Origin: Schlegelella_A sp035995885
GTDB taxonomy: Bacteria > Pseudomonadota > Gammaproteobacteria > Burkholderiales > Burkholderiaceae_C
Direction: 5' to 3'
DNA length: 64,000 nucleotides
Assembly: GCA_035995885.1 (NCBI GenBank)
Contig: DASYKC010000199.1
Coordinates: 19,908 to 83,907 of the forward strand
Shown here: positions 43,477-51,088 of the stretch, one piece after another
How the letters are laid out: each line of letters begins with the position of its first letter
Position numbering within the stretch: position 1 is the stretch's first letter
The notes under the pieces: model-generated
Databases searched by the model: none
Told to the model about the DNA's origin: nothing
What the model saw: only the letters and a program-made list of their open reading frames with translations
Translations under genes and position numbers: made by a program

Positions 43477-44271
43477 CTAGCCTTCCTTTCCGCCCCAGTG
43501 GACGACGCGGTTCTCGACCGCGCGCGCGACCAGGTCGAGCGCGTAGCCGAGCACCGCCATGATGAGCACGCCGACGATCACCACGTTCGTCAGGAGAAAG
43601 TCCGACGCCGACATCGCCATGAAGGCGATGCCCGCGGTCGTCGCGATCATCTCGGCGCCGACCAGCATCGTCACGCCGAGGCCGATCGAGACGCGGATGC
43701 TGGTGAAGATGCCGGGCAGGCTGGCCGGGAAGATGACGCGGCGAAAGATCATCGTCCGCGACGCGCCGAGCGCGAGCGCCGCCTGGATCTTGCGCCGGCC
43801 GACGCCGCGCACCGCCTGCATCGCGCTGATCGACAGGATCGGGAACAGCGCCAGCACGATGATCACGACCTTGGCGACCTCGCCGATGCCGAACCAGATG
43901 ATGAGCAGCGGCAGGAGCGCGAGCTTCGGCATCGGCCGGGTGATCTCGATCGGCGGGTCGAGCACCGCCTTGACGCTTTCGTTCATGCCCATCCACAGGC
44001 CGATGGGGACGGCGACGACGACCGTGAGCACGAAGGCGAAGCCGAAGCGGAACAGGCTGATGCCGAGGTGGTACGCGAGGCTCTTGCCCTGGTAGCCGTT
44101 CTTCAGCAGCAGCATGAAGGTCTGCGCGACCGATATCGGCGAGGGCAGGAAGAGCGGCGGCACCAGCGGCTTGTCGCCGATCGGCGTCGTGATGAGGAAC
44201 CAGAACAGCAGCAGCGCGGCGAAGGAGCCCAGGTTGAGCCAGCGCGAGCGCCGCGCCCGCGCCGCGCTCAT
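43477..44271 (-). CDS. permease of a second TauC-like ABC transporter
   Basis: A 264-residue inner-membrane permease with six hydrophobic stretches. 'VPLFLPSPISVAQTFMLL', 'PIEITRPMPKLALLPLLIIWFGIGEVAKVVIIVLALFPI' and the EAA loop 'AALALGASRTMIFRRVIFPASLPGIFTSIRVSIGLG' are of the SsuC/TauC family. It is the second such permease in the operon and only distantly similar to the first (46165-47043), so it is not a recent tandem copy. The start overlaps the stop of the ATPase gene by 4 bp. Confidence 0.85.
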   Translation of the reverse strand: MSAARARRSRWLNLGSFAALLLFWFLITTPIGDKPLVPPLFLPSPISVAQTFMLLLKNGYQGKSLAYHLGISLFRFGFAFVLTVVVAVPIGLWMGMNESVKAVLDPPIEITRPMPKLALLPLLIIWFGIGEVAKVVIIVLALFPILSISAMQAVRGVGRRKIQAALALGASRTMIFRRVIFPASLPGIFTSIRVSIGLGVTMLVGAEMIATTAGIAFMAMSASDFLLTNVVIVGVLIMAVLGYALDLVARAVENRVVHWGGKEG

Positions 44272-45095
44272 CGCACCGCCTCCTGGCTTTGCGCCATGAT
44301 CGCCTCTTCGCGCAGCAGCGCGAAGATCTCCGCCTTCATGCGGCCGAACTCGACGCTGGCGACGACGCCGGGATCGGTCGATGCCGCGAAGCGCGGCGCG
44401 AAGCGCGCCTTGATGCGACCGGGGCGCGCCGACATGACGACGATGTCGGTGGCGAGGAAGAGCGCCTCCTCGATGCTGTGCGTGATCCAGAGCACCGTCT
44501 TTCGGGTCTCCTGCCAGATGCGCTTGATCTCCTCCTGCAGCAGCTCGCGCGTCTGCGCGTCGAGCGCGGCGAAGGGCTCGTCCATGAGCAGGATCTCGGG
44601 GTCGTTGGCGAGGGCGCGGGCAATGCCGACGCGCTGCTGCATGCCGCCCGAGAGCTCGTACGGAAAGCGCTTCGCGAAGCTCGTCAGGCCGACCAGCTCG
44701 ACGTGATGGGCGGCGATGCGCAGCGCTTCGGCCTTCGACTTGCCGGTGGCGAGCGGGCCGAAGGCGACGTTGTCGAGGACGTTCATCCAGGTGAAGAGGG
44801 CGCCCTGCTGGAAGACGACGCCGCGCTTCGGGTCGGGGCCGGCGACCGGCACGCCGTCCATCAGCGCGCGACCCGTCGTCGCCGTCTCGAAGCCGGCCAT
44901 GATGTTGAGCAGCGTGCTCTTGCCGCAGCCCGACGGCCCGACCAGGCAGGCGAAGGCATTCTCGGCGAGGTCGAGCGTGATCGGCTCGAGCGCCTGGACG
45001 GCGTCGGCGCCGTCGCCGAAGCGCTTCGAGACGGCCTCGAAGCGCGCCTTGGCGCGAGCGGCGCCCGTGGCGACGCTTTCGGCGGGTGCCGGCAT
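44268..45095 (-). CDS. ATPase of a second TauB-like ABC transporter
   Basis: A 275-residue ABC ATPase with Walker A 'GPSGCGKST', Q-loop 'VVFQQGALFTW', signature 'LSGGMQQRV', Walker B 'ILLMDEPFAALDA' and H-loop 'ITHSIEEA'. The C-terminal extension (about 50 residues after the H-loop) is normal for the family. ATG at 45095; an overlapping GTG at 45101 is possible because GTGA joins the previous stop. Encoded between its binding protein and permease. Confidence 0.85.
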   Translation of the reverse strand: MPAPAESVATGAARAKARFEAVSKRFGDGADAVQALEPITLDLAENAFACLVGPSGCGKSTLLNIMAGFETATTGRALMDGVPVAGPDPKRGVVFQQGALFTWMNVLDNVAFGPLATGKSKAEALRIAAHHVELVGLTSFAKRFPYELSGGMQQRVGIARALANDPEILLMDEPFAALDAQTRELLQEEIKRIWQETRKTVLWITHSIEEALFLATDIVVMSARPGRIKARFAPRFAASTDPGVVASVEFGRMKAEIFALLREEAIMAQSQEAVR

Positions 45096-45097
45096 CG

Positions 45098-46129
45098 TCA
45101 CGCCATCTGCGCGACGAAGCTCTTGTCGACCAGGCCGTTGAGGTCCTTCGGCATCGTCGTGATCTGGCCGGTCTCCTTCAGGAAGTCGGCCTGGACCTGG
45201 AGCGTGCGCACGACCGGTGCGTCCTTCTCGCCCGGCTTGCCGAGCCAGCGCGAGGAGAGCTGCTCCTTCGCCGGGACCGGATAGAAGGTGTTGAGCGAGC
45301 GCATCACCGCGGCCTCGTCGACGCCGAGGAACTTGGTCATCGTCTCGACCACTTCCTTCGGGTTCTGCTTGAAGGTCGCGGCGATCTGCTCGAAGTCCTT
45401 CAGGAAGGCGAGGACGAGCTCGGGGTGCTGCTTCTTGAAGTCGTCGCGCACGGCGAAGCCGTCGAACATCACCAGGCCGCTCTTCATCAGGTCGCCGCTC
45501 TTGAACAGCACCGTGCCGCCGTCGGCGACGATGGTCGGGATCACCGGCACCCAGATGTAGGCGGCATCGATGTCGCGCCGCGTCCAGGCCGAGGCGATCT
45601 GGTCGGCGCGCATGTTGATGAGCTGCACGTCGGCCGGGCCGAGGTTCGCGCCCTTCAGCGCCGCCAGGGCGGCGAAGTGCACCGAGGTGTTGAACGGCAT
45701 GCCGATCTTCTTGCCCTTGAGGTCGGCGAGCGACTTGATGTTGGCGCCGTTCTGCACGACCAGCGCCTCGCTGTCGATGATGGTCTTGTAGATGTAGACG
45801 AGCGAGACCGGCGCGCCGTTGGCGTAGCCGACGACCAGCGGGCTCGAGCCGAGGTTGCACATGTCGAGGCTGCCGCCGGCCATCGCCGCGATCACCTCGG
45901 AGCCGGCGCGCACGGTGACGAACTCGGTCTTGACGTTCGGCCCGAAGGTCTTCGCGCTCAGTCCCTTGGCGCGGATGTAGTTCTGCGCGTCGATGCTGCC
46001 GAAGGTGCCGAGGCGCACCTCCTTCTGGGCCTGCGCGCGGGCGCCGAACAGCGAGCCGCCGGCGAGCGAGCCGGCCAGCGTGTTGGCGGCGATGAGCGAG
46101 AAATCGCGGCGCGAGAGTTGCAGCTTCAT
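45098..46129 (-). CDS. substrate-binding protein of a second taurine/sulfonate-type ABC transporter
   Basis: A 343-residue exported TauA/SsuA-like binding protein. The signal includes an Arg pair ('LSRRDFSLIAANTLAG'), a Tat-like form. The mature part reads 'VRLGTFGSIDAQNYIRAKGL', 'GSEVIAAMAGGSLDMCNLGSSPLVVGYANGAPVSLVYI', 'DLKGKKIGMPFNTSVHFAALAALK' and 'RADQIASAWTRRDIDAAYIWVPV', with the Trp/Asp pattern that holds sulfonates in TauA. It is a diverged paralogue of tauA (47857-48873). Ligand could be a different sulfonate, such as cysteate, isethionate or sulfoacetate. It follows tauC after 35 bp. Confidence 0.8.
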   Translation of the reverse strand: MKLQLSRRDFSLIAANTLAGSLAGGSLFGARAQAQKEVRLGTFGSIDAQNYIRAKGLSAKTFGPNVKTEFVTVRAGSEVIAAMAGGSLDMCNLGSSPLVVGYANGAPVSLVYIYKTIIDSEALVVQNGANIKSLADLKGKKIGMPFNTSVHFAALAALKGANLGPADVQLINMRADQIASAWTRRDIDAAYIWVPVIPTIVADGGTVLFKSGDLMKSGLVMFDGFAVRDDFKKQHPELVLAFLKDFEQIAATFKQNPKEVVETMTKFLGVDEAAVMRSLNTFYPVPAKEQLSSRWLGKPGEKDAPVVRTLQVQADFLKETGQITTMPKDLNGLVDKSFVAQMA

Positions 46130-46164
46130 TGGTGGTGTTTCCTTTGTTGTGATCGTCGAACGGA

Positions 46165-47043
46165 CTACATCCGCCCCTTCCAGGGCACGAGCCTTCTTTC
46201 GACCCAGCGCATCAGCAGGTCGAACAGGTAGGCGACGACGCCGATCACGATGATGCCCATGATCACGATGTCGGTGCGCAGGAAGTTCGAAGCGTTGAGC
46301 ACCATCTGGCCGAGGCCGACGTTGGCGGCGACCATCTCGGCGGCGACCAGCGTGGTCCAGCCGAACCCGATCGCGATGCGCATGCCGATCAGGATGTCGG
46401 GCAGCGCCGACGGCAGTATCACGTGGCGGATCACCTGCGCGTAGCTCGCTCCCATCGAATAGGCGGCGTTGATCTGTTCCTGCGAAGCGCTCCGCATCCC
46501 GGAGCGCGCGGCGAGCGCGAGCGGCGCGAAGCAGCTGAGGAAGATGAGGAGGACCTTCGGCGTCTCGTCGATGCCGAACCAGATGATGATCAGCGGCAGG
46601 TAGGCGAGCGGCGGAAGCGGCCGGTAGAACTCGAGCGGCGGATCGAAGATTCCGCGGGCGACGCGGCTCATCCCCATCGCGATGCCGACCGGGATCGCCG
46701 TCAGGCAGGCGAGGAAGAAGGCGAGAAAGACCCGCAGCATGCTCGCCGCGAAGTGCTGCCAGAGCGGCTTGTCGTTGGCCTGCCCCATCAGGTATTCGTA
46801 GAACTGCTGAGCGACCGCCTGCGGCCTCGGCAGGAACAGCGGCTTCACCCAGCCCAGGTTGGTGACCAGGAACCAGAGCGCCAGCAGCGAGAGGACGGTG
46901 ACGATGCTGATCGTCAGGCTCGAGCCTTCGCCCGGGACCTTGAACTTGCTCGTCCGCAGCGTCGCGCGGTCGGTCGCCGGCGGCACCGCCAGCGGCGACG
47001 CGATGGGCACGATGGCCGCCGCACGCGCGTCGAGCTCAGGCAT
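46165..47043 (-). CDS. tauC: taurine ABC transporter permease
   Basis: A 292-residue six-helix permease. 'LFLPRPQAVAQQFYEYL', 'LEFYRPLPPLAYLPLIIIWFGIDETPKVLLIFLSCFAPL' and the coupling loop 'AAYSMGASYAQVIRHVILPSALPDILIGMRIAIG' match TauC. The start at 47043 lies within the end of tauB (8-bp overlap). Third gene of tauABC, and followed closely by the second transporter. Confidence 0.85.
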   Translation of the reverse strand: MPELDARAAAIVPIASPLAVPPATDRATLRTSKFKVPGEGSSLTISIVTVLSLLALWFLVTNLGWVKPLFLPRPQAVAQQFYEYLMGQANDKPLWQHFAASMLRVFLAFFLACLTAIPVGIAMGMSRVARGIFDPPLEFYRPLPPLAYLPLIIIWFGIDETPKVLLIFLSCFAPLALAARSGMRSASQEQINAAYSMGASYAQVIRHVILPSALPDILIGMRIAIGFGWTTLVAAEMVAANVGLGQMVLNASNFLRTDIVIMGIIVIGVVAYLFDLLMRWVERRLVPWKGRM

Positions 47044-47851
47044 GCGCCGCCTCGCCGGACCGGGCCGCGGGCGCGGCGTCGCGATGATGAATGATCGAGA
47101 GGACCTCTTCGCGCAGGCGGATGAACTCGGGCTCCGACTTGACCTTGCGCGCGTCGCCATGGGCCAGGAACTGGCGCGAGAAGGGCATGTCCTCGTAGAC
47201 GTGCGAGATGCGGCCGGGGCTCGGGCTCATCACGATCAGGCGGGTGGCGAGAAAGAGCGCCTCTTCGACCGAATGGGTGATGAAGAAGACCATCTTGTTG
47301 GTCGCCGACCAGGCGCGCAGCAGGATCTCCTGGACCTGTTCGCGCGTGAACGCGTCGAGTGCGCCCATCGGCTCGTCCATCAGCAGCACCGCGGGATCGT
47401 TGGCGAGCGCGCGGGCGATGCCGACGCGCTGCTGCATCCCGCCCGACAGCTCGTAGATCGCCCGATCGGCGTAGTTCTCGAGGCCGACGAGCGCCAGCTT
47501 GTCGTCGGCGGCCCGGCAGCGCGTGGCCCGGTCGACGCCGCGCATGCGCAGGCCGAGGGCGACGTTGTCGCGCACCGAGAGCCACGGCATGAGGGCATGC
47601 TTCTGGAAGACGACGCCGCGGTCGGCGCCGGGGCCGAGCACGGGCTTGCCGTCGAGCAGGATCTCGCCGCTCGAAGGCGGCAGGAAACCGGCGATGCAGT
47701 TGAGCAGCGTCGTCTTGCCGCAGCCCGAAGCGCCGAGGGCGACGACGAAGTCGCCCTCGCTCATCTTCAGGTCGACCGGCGCCAGCGCCTGGACCATGCC
47801 GCCCTTGACGGCGTAGTTGAGCGTCAGTGCACGGATGTCCAGCGTCGGCAT
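47036..47851 (-). CDS. tauB: taurine ABC transporter ATPase
   Basis: A 271-residue TauB-like ATPase: Walker A 'GASGCGKTT', Q-loop 'VVFQKHALMPWLSVRDNVALGLRMRGV', signature 'LSGGMQQRVG', Walker B 'VLLMDEPMGALDA', H-loop 'ITHSVEEA', then a TauB-like tail 'FLAHGDARKVKSEPEFIRLREEVL'. ATG at 47851, 5 bp after the tauA stop. It energises taurine uptake with TauA and TauC. Confidence 0.9.
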   Translation of the reverse strand: MPTLDIRALTLNYAVKGGMVQALAPVDLKMSEGDFVVALGASGCGKTTLLNCIAGFLPPSSGEILLDGKPVLGPGADRGVVFQKHALMPWLSVRDNVALGLRMRGVDRATRCRAADDKLALVGLENYADRAIYELSGGMQQRVGIARALANDPAVLLMDEPMGALDAFTREQVQEILLRAWSATNKMVFFITHSVEEALFLATRLIVMSPSPGRISHVYEDMPFSRQFLAHGDARKVKSEPEFIRLREEVLSIIHHRDAAPAARSGEAAHA

Positions 47852-47856
47852 GGGGA

Positions 47857-48873
47857 CTACTTGGCCATCGCCTCTTTGACGTACTGGCTGGTGACGAAGG
47901 CGCTGTAGTCGGGCTTGATCTCCTGCACCCGCCCTTGTTCCTTCAGGAAGACGGCGGTGTTGGTCATCGCCTTGGCGGCTCCGCCACCCAGCCACGCCGG
48001 CGAAGCCTGCTCCTCGAGCGTCGGAAACTTGTAGAGCTTCATCGCCTCGGGCACGCCCTTCGCGTCGGCCTTGGTCCACTTCGCCACGGCCTTCACCTCG
48101 GGCGAATCGGCGGTCCACTTGGCCGAGTTGGCGCGGTAGGCCGCATCGGCCTTGGCCAACGCCTTGACCAGCGCCACCATGAAGCCGTTGTTCTTCGCCG
48201 CCCACTCCGAGCTGACGACCATGCCGTCGAAGGTCGGATAGCCTTTCTTGCCGATCGACCCCGAGGTGGCGATCACCTTGCCGTTGCTCTTGACCTTGCT
48301 CAGCACCGGGTCCCAGATGAACGCGGCGTCGATGTCGCCGCGCTCCCAAGCGGCGGCGATCTCCGGCGGCCGCATGTTCATGACCGTCACGCCCTTCGGG
48401 TCGACGCCTTCCGACTTCATGTCGGCCATGAGCTGGTAGTGCGAGGTCGAGACGAACGGCGTCGCCACCTTCTTGCCCTTCAGGTCCTTGACGCTGTTGA
48501 TGCCGGAGCCGTTGCGGGCGACGAGCGCTTCCGCGTCGGCGATGTCGTCGAGGATCCAGAACAGTTTGATGTCCTGCCCCTGGCTCGCCGCCGCGGTGAC
48601 GCCGGCGGAGCCGACCTCGCCGATCTGCACGTCGCCCGACGCCATGGCGCGGATCACGTCGCCGCCGCCGCCGAACATGCGCCAGTTGATCTTGTAGCCG
48701 GTGGCCTTCTCGAGCTCGCCCGACTCCATGACGATCCGGTACGGGTCGAGCATGTCCTGATGCGCGATCGTGACCTCCTTGGTCTGCGCCGCAGCCAGCG
48801 GAGCGATCAGGGCGAGCGCTCCGGCTGCGGCCCACTTCACCAGGGTAGTCGTCGCTGGAATCTGCTTGCTCAT
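47857..48873 (-). CDS. tauA: taurine ABC transporter substrate-binding protein
   Basis: A 338-residue periplasmic taurine-binding protein. Signal peptide 'LVKWAAAGALALIAPLAAAQT', then 'EVTIAHQDMLDPYRIVMESGELEKATGYKINWRMFGGGGDVIRAMASGDVQIGEVGSAGVTAA' in parts and 'NMRPPEIAAAWERGDIDAAFIWDPVL', both typical of TauA. Start at 48873, with AAGGAGG eight bases upstream, which is the strongest ribosome site in this area. First gene of a seven-gene leftward operon. Its upstream region has paired CTGGCYCY direct repeats like those near tauX. Confidence 0.9.
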   Translation of the reverse strand: MSKQIPATTTLVKWAAAGALALIAPLAAAQTKEVTIAHQDMLDPYRIVMESGELEKATGYKINWRMFGGGGDVIRAMASGDVQIGEVGSAGVTAAASQGQDIKLFWILDDIADAEALVARNGSGINSVKDLKGKKVATPFVSTSHYQLMADMKSEGVDPKGVTVMNMRPPEIAAAWERGDIDAAFIWDPVLSKVKSNGKVIATSGSIGKKGYPTFDGMVVSSEWAAKNNGFMVALVKALAKADAAYRANSAKWTADSPEVKAVAKWTKADAKGVPEAMKLYKFPTLEEQASPAWLGGGAAKAMTNTAVFLKEQGRVQEIKPDYSAFVTSQYVKEAMAK

Positions 48874-48959
48874 CGTCGCCTCCTTATCCTGAACAGACGG
48901 CACGCGCCGATGGCGCCTGCGGGAAGAGCTGACTGTGCCTGCAACCCTCACCCGGCGGA

Positions 48960-48990
48960 AGGGCCAGCGCCCGCGGCGCCATGGAGCCAG
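48960..48990 (-). promoter_or_regulatory. paired direct repeats, candidate TauR site before tauA
   Basis: On the minus strand CTGGCTCC begins at 48990 and CTGGCCCT at 48967, a period of 23 bp. The same motif with the same 23-bp period occurs between tauR and tauX. TauR of Rhodobacter is reported to bind direct repeats beginning CTGGAC. The site is about 100 bp before tauA. Confidence 0.45.
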
Positions 48991-49032
48991 CAGCTAGGGG
49001 CTTTCCCTCAAGGGCGCGCACCGTCAACGTTC

Positions 49033-50568
49033 TCAGTGCAAGAGGGGCGGGCCGGGGCGCTGTTCGCCGCGAGCGCCCGCCAGCTCGGCGACGGCGAGGG
49101 CGAGGGCATGGATGCCGGCAGCGATCTGCGATGCACCGATCGAGGACAGGCGCAAGCGGAAGAACGGGCAAGGGTAGGGCGGCTTGGCGAAGAAGACGTC
49201 GCCCGGCTCGATCAGCACGCCGCGCGCGCGCGCCATCGAAGCGAGCTCGGCCGCGTCGACCCATGCCGGTGCGTGCACCCAGATCGAAGCACCGCCTTGC
49301 GGCAAGGTAAAGGAGAAATCGGGCAGCTGGTCTCGCAACGCCTCGGCCGCGAGGGCTAGGCGCTCCTGCATCGCGTGATTGACGCGACGCGCATGCGAGT
49401 CGTGATGGCCGAGCGACAGGAAGAGCGCGTAGGCATGCTGCAGGAACGCGCTCGGATGCCGGACCATGGCATGGCGTAGCACGCGGAGCTCCCTGATCAG
49501 CGGCCGCGGCGCGACGATGTAGCCGAGCCGCAATGCCGGAGAGAGGCTCTTCGACACCGAGCCGATGTAGATGACCCGGCCGCTCTTGTCCAGGCTCTTC
49601 AGCGCCGGCATCGGCGCGCCCGCGTAGAGGTTCTCGGCTTCGTAGTCGTCCTCGATAACGACGAAGTCCTGGAGCTCGGCCTTGCGCAGCAGCGACTGGC
49701 GTCGCTCGAGCGACAGCGTCACCGTCGTCGGGCTTTGGTGCGACGGCGTGACGAACAGGTAGTCGACTGCCGGCAGGGGGTCGATGATCAGGCCCCCGCT
49801 GTCGACCGGGACCTCGATCGCTCGCGGCTGTCGCAGCGCGAAGCTGTTGCGTGCGTGCGGGTGGCCGGGCTCCTCCAGGCCGAGCCGGGTGCTCTCGTCG
49901 AAGAGAGCTTCGGCGAGGAGGTAGTAGGCGTGCTGCGTACCGACGGTGAGGATGATCTCCTCCTTGAGCGCGAAGACGCCGCGCTTGGGCAAGAGGCGGG
50001 TCCTGATCTGCTCGACGAGATCGGCGACGTCGTCAGTCTCCAGGTCCGGCGTCCAGTGAGGCAGCTGCGATCGGGCCAGGCTCTTCGCGCAGCACTCTCG
50101 AAAGTCGTCGGTCGGAAAGAGCTGCGGGTCGTGCGTGCCGTACACGAACGGATACGGTGATTCGCGCCAGGCATCGGGCTTGGCCAGCGTCGGCCGCGCG
50201 GCAAGCGATCGCAGCACACGGCGGGTCCATTCCGGCGGGCGCGGCGTCGGCCCGGCGGCGCCGGCGAGCGGCTCGGCCAGCGCGGCCCCGGGCGGGCGCG
50301 CGTCAGGTGCGACGAAGACGCCGCTGCGCGATCGCGCTTCCAGAAAGCCCTCGTCCATGAGCTGGACGTAGGCCGCAGTCACGGTGTTGCGGCTGATGCC
50401 AAGCAGGCTCGCGAGCTCGCGCGAGGAAGGCAGCGAAGCGCCGGCATCGAGCCAGCCGTCCAGGATCGCCCGAACGATCGCCGCGCGCAGGCGCGCCTGA
50501 AGGGGCAGCTCCGGCCGGCCGCTCAGGTCGAACAGGCGGGTCCATTGCAGCGAAGGCGCCGTCGGCAT
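49033..50568 (-). CDS. tauR: MocR/GntR-type regulator with aminotransferase domain, taurine regulator
   Basis: A 511-residue two-domain regulator. The GntR winged helix is at residues 15-85 ('LPSSRELASLLGISRNTVTAAYVQLMDEGFLE'). The rest is an aminotransferase-like domain that binds PLP and, in TauR, taurine: 'ILTVGTQHAYYLLAEALFD', 'FVTPSHQSPTTVTLSLERRQ', 'VVIEDDYEAE' and the PLP-Lys in 'YIGSVSKSLSPALRLGY'. TauR activates taurine genes when taurine forms an aldimine with PLP. It stands between tauA and tauXY, divergent from tauX across 105 bp with paired repeats, as expected for such a regulator. Confidence 0.85.
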   Translation of the reverse strand: MPTAPSLQWTRLFDLSGRPELPLQARLRAAIVRAILDGWLDAGASLPSSRELASLLGISRNTVTAAYVQLMDEGFLEARSRSGVFVAPDARPPGAALAEPLAGAAGPTPRPPEWTRRVLRSLAARPTLAKPDAWRESPYPFVYGTHDPQLFPTDDFRECCAKSLARSQLPHWTPDLETDDVADLVEQIRTRLLPKRGVFALKEEIILTVGTQHAYYLLAEALFDESTRLGLEEPGHPHARNSFALRQPRAIEVPVDSGGLIIDPLPAVDYLFVTPSHQSPTTVTLSLERRQSLLRKAELQDFVVIEDDYEAENLYAGAPMPALKSLDKSGRVIYIGSVSKSLSPALRLGYIVAPRPLIRELRVLRHAMVRHPSAFLQHAYALFLSLGHHDSHARRVNHAMQERLALAAEALRDQLPDFSFTLPQGGASIWVHAPAWVDAAELASMARARGVLIEPGDVFFAKPPYPCPFFRLRLSSIGASQIAAGIHALALAVAELAGARGEQRPGPPLLH

Positions 50569-50595
50569 CGTCAGGGAAGTCTACGGCTTGCGTCG

Positions 50596-50628
50596 CTGGA
50601 CCGGGCGATGCGTCGCATCTGGCTCTAG
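50596..50628 (+). promoter_or_regulatory. paired direct repeats, candidate TauR site between tauR and tauX
   Basis: CTGGACC at 50596 and CTGGCTCTAG at 50619 are 23 bp apart in the same direction, within the 105-bp tauR-tauX control region. MocR-type regulators commonly bind two direct repeats spaced by about two helical turns. Confidence 0.5.
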
Positions 50629-50673
50629 CACCGCCGCGCGGTCTTGCCTACCCTTCGCGGATCGGGAGAACCC

Positions 50674-51072
50674 ATGTCTTCATCAGCGCCCCTTACCGAA
50701 GCCACCTTGGCCGCTTTCAGCGACGCCTGGAACCGTCACGACGTCGACGCGCTCATGACCTTCATGCACGACGACTGCGTCTTCGAGAGCGCTGCCGGTG
50801 CCGAGGCTTGCGGTACGCGCTACGTCGGCCGCGATGCGGTTCGCGCTGCGTTCGCGGCGGCCTGGGCCGCCGTGCCCGACGCGGCATGGACGAACGGGCG
50901 ACACGTCATCCACGGCGACTTCGCGATCTCTCAGTGGACGTTCGTCGGGACGGCCGCCGACGGCTGCCGCATCGAGACGGACGGCGTCGACGTGTTCACG
51001 TTGAAGGACGGCAAGATCCTCGTCAAGAACGCATTTCGCAAGGCTCGCCCCCCGCTTCCGGCCGCGCGCTGA
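50674..51072 (+). CDS. tauX: small subunit of taurine dehydrogenase (SnoaL/NTF2-like)
   Basis: A 132-residue SnoaL/NTF2-like protein: 'LAAFSDAWNRHDVDALMTFMHDDCVFES', 'YVGRDAVRAAFAAAWAAVPDAAW', 'FAISQWTFVGTAADGCRIETDGVDVFTLKDGKI'. This matches the small protein that in Rhodobacter and Paracoccus is encoded directly before tauY and named TauX, part of the taurine dehydrogenase that oxidatively deaminates taurine to sulfoacetaldehyde. By fold alone it could be any SnoaL-like protein; the name rests on its position. Start at 50674 with GGGAGAA seven bases before. The tauY GTG follows after 16 bp. Confidence 0.7.
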   Translation: MSSSAPLTEATLAAFSDAWNRHDVDALMTFMHDDCVFESAAGAEACGTRYVGRDAVRAAFAAAWAAVPDAAWTNGRHVIHGDFAISQWTFVGTAADGCRIETDGVDVFTLKDGKILVKNAFRKARPPLPAAR

Positions 51073-51088
51073 ATCGAGGACGAGAGTC

